9,115 nt of DNA, taken from Hyphomicrobiales bacterium (lineage in GTDB: Bacteria > Pseudomonadota > Alphaproteobacteria > Rhizobiales > CAYWUX01). A program made the translations under genes and the position numbers. Location: assembly GCA_028279265.1 (NCBI GenBank), contig JANQOC010000721.1:1-9115 (forward strand), in the 5' to 3' direction. Positions 5,865-9,115 of the stretch are shown here, piece after piece (the stretch's first letter is position 1; each line of letters starts with the position of its first letter). The notes beneath the pieces were generated by a model. That model ran no database searches and was not told the DNA's origin. It saw nothing but the letters and a program-made list of their open reading frames with translations.

Positions 5865-7084
5865 CCTGATTTTATTCTTGTTTGTCCCGCAAGGGAATAG
5901 GCGCACAGTAAACCGGCAATCCCGACGGCAAACAAGATGGCACAGGGTAGTGCAATGGCGTCAATCGTGTCACCGCGCCAAAAAATCGCGCCGTAAGCTT
6001 CCAGAGCCCAGGTATTGGGTGTCAGCCAGCCAAGTGTCTGAATCCATTCGGGCATGAGGAATCGGGGAACCATACTGCCTCCAATGGCAGAAATGACCAA
6101 TATCACGATGTTTGCGGTAGTCTGGGCCTGTTGTTTTGTCGAACAGAGAAGGGTAAAGGCCAGGGCCAGTCCACTTGAGGAAAAACTGCAAACCAGTGTG
6201 ATCAAACTCCAGGGGCCGAGATTTCCGGGCAGGTCAATGTCGAATGCCAGCCACGCCACCAGAAATATTATTGTCACCTGGATAAAACCTTGAATGACCA
6301 GGAAAAGCATTTTGCCGTCAACAATGATTCGAGTGCCGCCGGGGCCGGTGGCCAGTCTGTCCAGTAAACCCAGTTCCTTTTCCTCCAGCAGGCTCATAGC
6401 GCCGTTAACAGAGGAAAAAAGCAGGAAAAGAATTGCGACGGCCCCGGCATAGTAGGTTATTCCGGTCTGGACATCGGGATCGCCGACCACGTTGACCCGT
6501 TGCAATTGCGGCTCCTGGCTACCGGACCCGCTGTCCGTCTCGACGGTTTCGCTATTGCGCATGGTTTCCAGTGTTTGATCGAGGCGTATCTTTTGCTCCC
6601 TGCTGAAAGGGAAGATATCTTTCTCGATGGTGCGTGCGATGGTTTCGAGATTAAACTCGGGAAAGGCCCTGCCATAGGCAGACCGAAGTGCACCTTCAAA
6701 GATCAGTACGGAGATTTCCCTGGAGGGATCGGCAATAATCTGAAATGGGGGAGGGTCAGCGGCTTCTTCACCTTGCCGGATTAAGATACCAACGTCGGCA
6801 ATCCCCTGGGCGACCAGACGCCGAACCGTTTCTTGCGTCGCCGAGGGCTGGGAAATCCGGCGAATACCGTCCTGTTGGAAGAGTACATTTGTGAAACGCT
6901 TGGATTGTATCGTGTTGAGTTCATCGAAAATCGAGACTTTGACACTGATTGAACCGCCGGTGGTGCCGGAAAATATGACGGCAAAAATGATAAAAACGGT
7001 TGCCGGCATGACGAAACTGGAAATAAGAGCTCCACGGTCCCGCAACAGACTGAGAAACATCACCCAAAAAATCGAAAACCTCAT
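5861..7084 (-). CDS. ABC-2 type exporter permease
   Basis: A 407-residue membrane protein with the layout of the long ABC-2 family (DrrB/YhhJ-like). One N-terminal membrane helix (about 22-40) is followed by a large soluble domain (about 41-210, probably extracytoplasmic, with an acidic, serine-rich linker near 176-193). Five further helices lie near 211-230, 258-282, 293-315, 325-340 and 376-398. EEKELGLLDRLATGP (234-248) after helix 2 is the usual cytoplasmic coupling segment, and GGSMVPRFLMPEW...LGWLTPNTWALE (335-362) is the typical C-terminal pattern. ATG 7084 is used; the preceding in-frame TTG at 7087 is less likely. It begins five bases after the ATPase stop, so the two are coupled. 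It would form the membrane channel of an exporter with the upstream ATPase. The cargo is unknown; position between crtE and crtW suggests a pigment or lipid-like substrate. Confidence 0.88.
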   Translation of the reverse strand: MRFSIFWVMFLSLLRDRGALISSFVMPATVFIIFAVIFSGTTGGSISVKVSIFDELNTIQSKRFTNVLFQQDGIRRISQPSATQETVRRLVAQGIADVGILIRQGEEAADPPPFQIIADPSREISVLIFEGALRSAYGRAFPEFNLETIARTIEKDIFPFSREQKIRLDQTLETMRNSETVETDSGSGSQEPQLQRVNVVGDPDVQTGITYYAGAVAILFLLFSSVNGAMSLLEEKELGLLDRLATGPGGTRIIVDGKMLFLVIQGFIQVTIIFLVAWLAFDIDLPGNLGPWSLITLVCSFSSSGLALAFTLLCSTKQQAQTTANIVILVISAIGGSMVPRFLMPEWIQTLGWLTPNTWALEAYGAIFWRGDTIDAIALPCAILFAVGIAGLLCAYSLAGQTRIKSG

Positions 7085-7089
7085 CAAAT

Positions 7090-8034
7090 CTACTCGGCCC
7101 GCAAATAGTTTTCCAGAAGTGTCTCCAGTCCCGGCTGGTGCAATCTGAAATCTTCCGTCAAGGCATTGTCCGAGATCAGTTCCCGGACAATTGTCATGGA
7201 ATCATTCATGGACACCAAGCCGACGAAACTGTTCCTGTTGTTTCCCGGTTGCAGGTTCAGTTGTTGTAACCGGACGCGTTGATCCGGAGTCAGTCTCTGA
7301 ACAACGCCTTCACGGAACTTAATGTAAATTTCCTGATGCTCGCCGAAGTTCTTGTGTATGAGATCCTGCTGGCGTCCGACATCGTGAATTTTACCCCTGA
7401 CGATGATTGCAACCCGATCCGCCAGTTGTTCCGCTTCTTCCATATCATGTGTGGTCAGTAAAATCGCGAGATTTCTATGTTTAAGCCAGCGTAAGAGCTT
7501 GTGCAGGTTTCGTTGGGCATCGAAATCCAGTCCGACGGTCGGTTCATCAAGTATCAGCAGTTTCGGATCGTGCATTAAAGCCGCCCCGATATTTACTCGT
7601 CTTTTCATGCCGCCGGACAAGCGTTCGCTGCGCACATCTTTAACGTCCTGCAAACCGAGTGCTTCGATCAGTTGTGCTGATTTGGTGCGCGTTTCGCGTC
7701 GTTTCAGGCCCATGACATGACCAAATACCGATAAATTTTCAAGGGGCGAGAGCTTGTTGAATATGGCGAGCTGCTGGGGAACCAGACCGGACTGTTTTCT
7801 CGCCGTTGCACTGTCTGCAGGATTGGCCCCATTGACGGAGATTTGACCACTCTGCAGTTGCACCCGTCCGGTTATGGCTTTCACCAAAGTCGATTTCCCG
7901 GCACCGTTGGGACCGAGGAGAACCAATATTTCACCTGGAAAGATGTCGACACTGACGCGATCTAGTATTTTCTTGTTGCCATAGTTGAATTCCGCGTTTT
8001 TGACGATCAGAGTCGCCTTATTTTTTTTCAGCAT
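7090..8034 (-). CDS. ABC transporter ATP-binding protein (DrrA/CcmA-like)
   Basis: A 314-residue nucleotide-binding subunit with every catalytic element: Walker A GPNGAGKST (41-49), Q-loop near Q87-Q88, signature LSGGMKRR (139-146), Walker B LLILDEP (159-165), D-loop GLD (168-170) and switch H196 in TTHDMEEAEQLADR. The region after about 230 is the extra C-terminal domain seen in DrrA-type exporters of hydrophobic compounds. ATG 8034 has GGAACAG just upstream and is preferred over the in-frame TTG at 8046. It sits 38 bases downstream of crtE and five bases upstream of the permease, so crtE, this gene, the permease and crtW look like one operon. Family membership is certain; specificity for carotenoids is only inferred from location. 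Confidence 0.93.
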   Translation of the reverse strand: MLKKNKATLIVKNAEFNYGNKKILDRVSVDIFPGEILVLLGPNGAGKSTLVKAITGRVQLQSGQISVNGANPADSATARKQSGLVPQQLAIFNKLSPLENLSVFGHVMGLKRRETRTKSAQLIEALGLQDVKDVRSERLSGGMKRRVNIGAALMHDPKLLILDEPTVGLDFDAQRNLHKLLRWLKHRNLAILLTTHDMEEAEQLADRVAIIVRGKIHDVGRQQDLIHKNFGEHQEIYIKFREGVVQRLTPDQRVRLQQLNLQPGNNRNSFVGLVSMNDSMTIVRELISDNALTEDFRLHQPGLETLLENYLRAE

Positions 8035-8072
8035 TATCTGTTCCAAATCTGGGAATCATCAGGACCGGAAGG

Positions 8073-8990
8073 TTAAGCGGCTAAGCGCTGGTGGAGGATT
8101 TGAAGGAGATGGGTGGTGTAATTGGTAAGAGTGGAATTATTGTCAAATAATCTGGCGGCTTCGGATTTTATTTCGGTCATCATCTGATTGGACTTGTCGA
8201 TCGCGTCCTGCTCTCCGAGGCCGGAGATCAGATTTGGTTTATCCTTGTCCAGACGAACAGTTTTCAGTGTTTTGTCTTCAGCGGCAAAGGCATCGGATAA
8301 GTCGTCAAGGATCTGAAAAATTATTCCGAGCCTGTTCCCGAAATTGCGCAAAACCGGCAAATTTTCCTCATCCGTTCCGGCAATGATGCCGCCGATCTCA
8401 AATGCGGCTTTGAAAAGAGCTGAAGTTTTTCGTTCGTAGATTTTCAATATCTCATCAGACGTCAGATCCCGGTTAACGGAATCCAGATCATCTTGTTGTC
8501 CGCCAATGAGACCATTGGTTCCGATGGACTGGGAAAGAATTGAAATAATGCGCGTTCGCTTGTCATCCGGCAGGGATCGATCTTCGCTCACAACACCGAA
8601 AGCCAGGTTCATAAGACCAATTCCCGTCAACATCGCGGTGGCTTCGGAATATGCAATATGGGTTGCCGCCTGTCCACGGCGAAACTCTGAATTGTCCATC
8701 GAAGGCATATCGTCGAAGATGAGGGAGGCGGCGTGGATCATTTCCAGGGCACTTGCGGAACGCAATGCGTGCGTTGGCGTTCCCCCAAAATGCAGTGTCG
8801 TGAACATGACATAGAGGGCGCGAGATCTCTTGGCTTTTCCCAACAGTGCATAACGCATGGCGGAATTCAGAATGCTGGTGTCGGCGTTGTGACCAGACAG
8901 CAGCATATGCAAACAGTTTTCGACTTCACGGGTTGTCGAGTCTATTGAATAATCCATATCTCTAATAGTGCTACAGGGCCGCTGAGCCAT
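8073..8990 (-). CDS. crtE: Geranylgeranyl diphosphate synthase CrtE
   Basis: A 305-residue trans-isoprenyl diphosphate synthase. It would extend FPP (or shorter allylic diphosphates) with IPP to the C20 GGPP used by CrtB. The first aspartate-rich motif is DDMPSMD (93-99), the DDxxxxD form with a two-residue insertion that is common in bacterial GGPP synthases, preceded by SALEMIHAASLIF (80-92) and followed by RRGQAATH (104-111). The second aspartate-rich motif is FQILDDLSD (225-233); GGQQDDLD (163-170) and KTSALF (188-193) are also conserved. ATG 8990 is the longest start, without a clear ribosome binding site; ATG 8957 (MDYSIDS) is an alternative giving 294 residues. The gene leads the minus-strand operon with the ABC exporter and crtW. 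A related prenyl synthase such as IspA is possible but context and motif favour CrtE. Confidence 0.92.
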   Translation of the reverse strand: MAQRPCSTIRDMDYSIDSTTREVENCLHMLLSGHNADTSILNSAMRYALLGKAKRSRALYVMFTTLHFGGTPTHALRSASALEMIHAASLIFDDMPSMDNSEFRRGQAATHIAYSEATAMLTGIGLMNLAFGVVSEDRSLPDDKRTRIISILSQSIGTNGLIGGQQDDLDSVNRDLTSDEILKIYERKTSALFKAAFEIGGIIAGTDEENLPVLRNFGNRLGIIFQILDDLSDAFAAEDKTLKTVRLDKDKPNLISGLGEQDAIDKSNQMMTEIKSEAARLFDNNSTLTNYTTHLLQILHQRLAA

Positions 8991-9115
8991 GGCGCGGCTT
9001 CAGCAGCCACCGGGTCAGTTCCTTCGTGATTTACGAGTAAAAATTGAACCGAATGTGATTGTTCTGCGTAATTACGCTAATATTCACTTTTCAGATCTGT
9101 GAAAATTCTATTGTA
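8991..9115 (-). promoter_or_regulatory. Upstream region of the crtE operon with a perfect palindrome
   Basis: This stretch upstream of crtE is AT-rich and must contain the operon promoter if transcription starts inside the window. GCGTAATTACGC (9066-9077) is a 12-bp perfect palindrome and a candidate operator. CAGATCTG (9092-9099) is a second, shorter palindrome. On the minus strand a TATTAG just before the large palindrome could be a -10 with a poor upstream -35. No TGT-N12-ACA match is present here, unlike upstream of crtY. Confidence 0.35.

Noticed and set aside
9083..9103. TTCAC/GTGAA inverted repeat near the right edge
   Set aside because: Arms of only five bases, not centred on the neighbouring CAGATCTG palindrome; within chance expectation.

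Overview
The window looks like a chromosomal segment from a Gram-negative bacterium, most probably an alphaproteobacterium. The evidence is a proteobacterial-type carotenoid gene set (crtE, crtY, crtB, crtW), a SOUL-family haem-binding protein and a molybdenum hydroxylase of the xanthine dehydrogenase/CoxL superfamily. No RNA gene, insertion sequence, CRISPR array or origin is visible.

Left part (1-2510, all minus strand): a large molybdopterin-binding hydroxylase subunit reads off the left edge (about 569 N-terminal residues present, no internal stop). It has its own plausible promoter, with a perfect TATAAT at 1772-1777. Upstream of it lies a membrane-anchored SOUL haem-binding protein (1905-2510).

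Centre (2511-2900): a 390-base divergent intergenic region between the SOUL gene and crtY. It holds an inverted repeat overlapped by an 11-bp direct repeat at 20-bp spacing, a TATGAT -10-like element, a TGT-N12-ACA match overlapped by a small hairpin, and a possible 54-codon small ORF.

Right part (2901-9115): a carotenoid locus made of two converging transcription units. On the plus strand crtY (lycopene beta-cyclase) and crtB (phytoene synthase) end tail-to-tail, 14 bases from crtW. On the minus strand the order is crtE (GGPP synthase), a DrrA-like ABC ATPase, an ABC-2 permease and crtW (beta-carotene ketolase). These are tightly spaced and look like one operon. Together the enzymes cover GGPP formation, its condensation to phytoene, cyclisation of lycopene to beta-carotene and 4-ketolation to echinenone/canthaxanthin. 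The phytoene desaturase (crtI) and hydroxylase (crtZ) that would complete a ketocarotenoid route are not in the window.

The most interesting feature is the two-gene ABC-2 export system inserted between crtE and crtW. The layout suggests, but does not prove, that it moves a carotenoid or a product tied to carotenoid synthesis across or within the envelope. Sampled lines of the hydroxylase gene are clearly richer in G+C than sampled lines of crtY and crtE, which may reflect a different history for the pigment locus.
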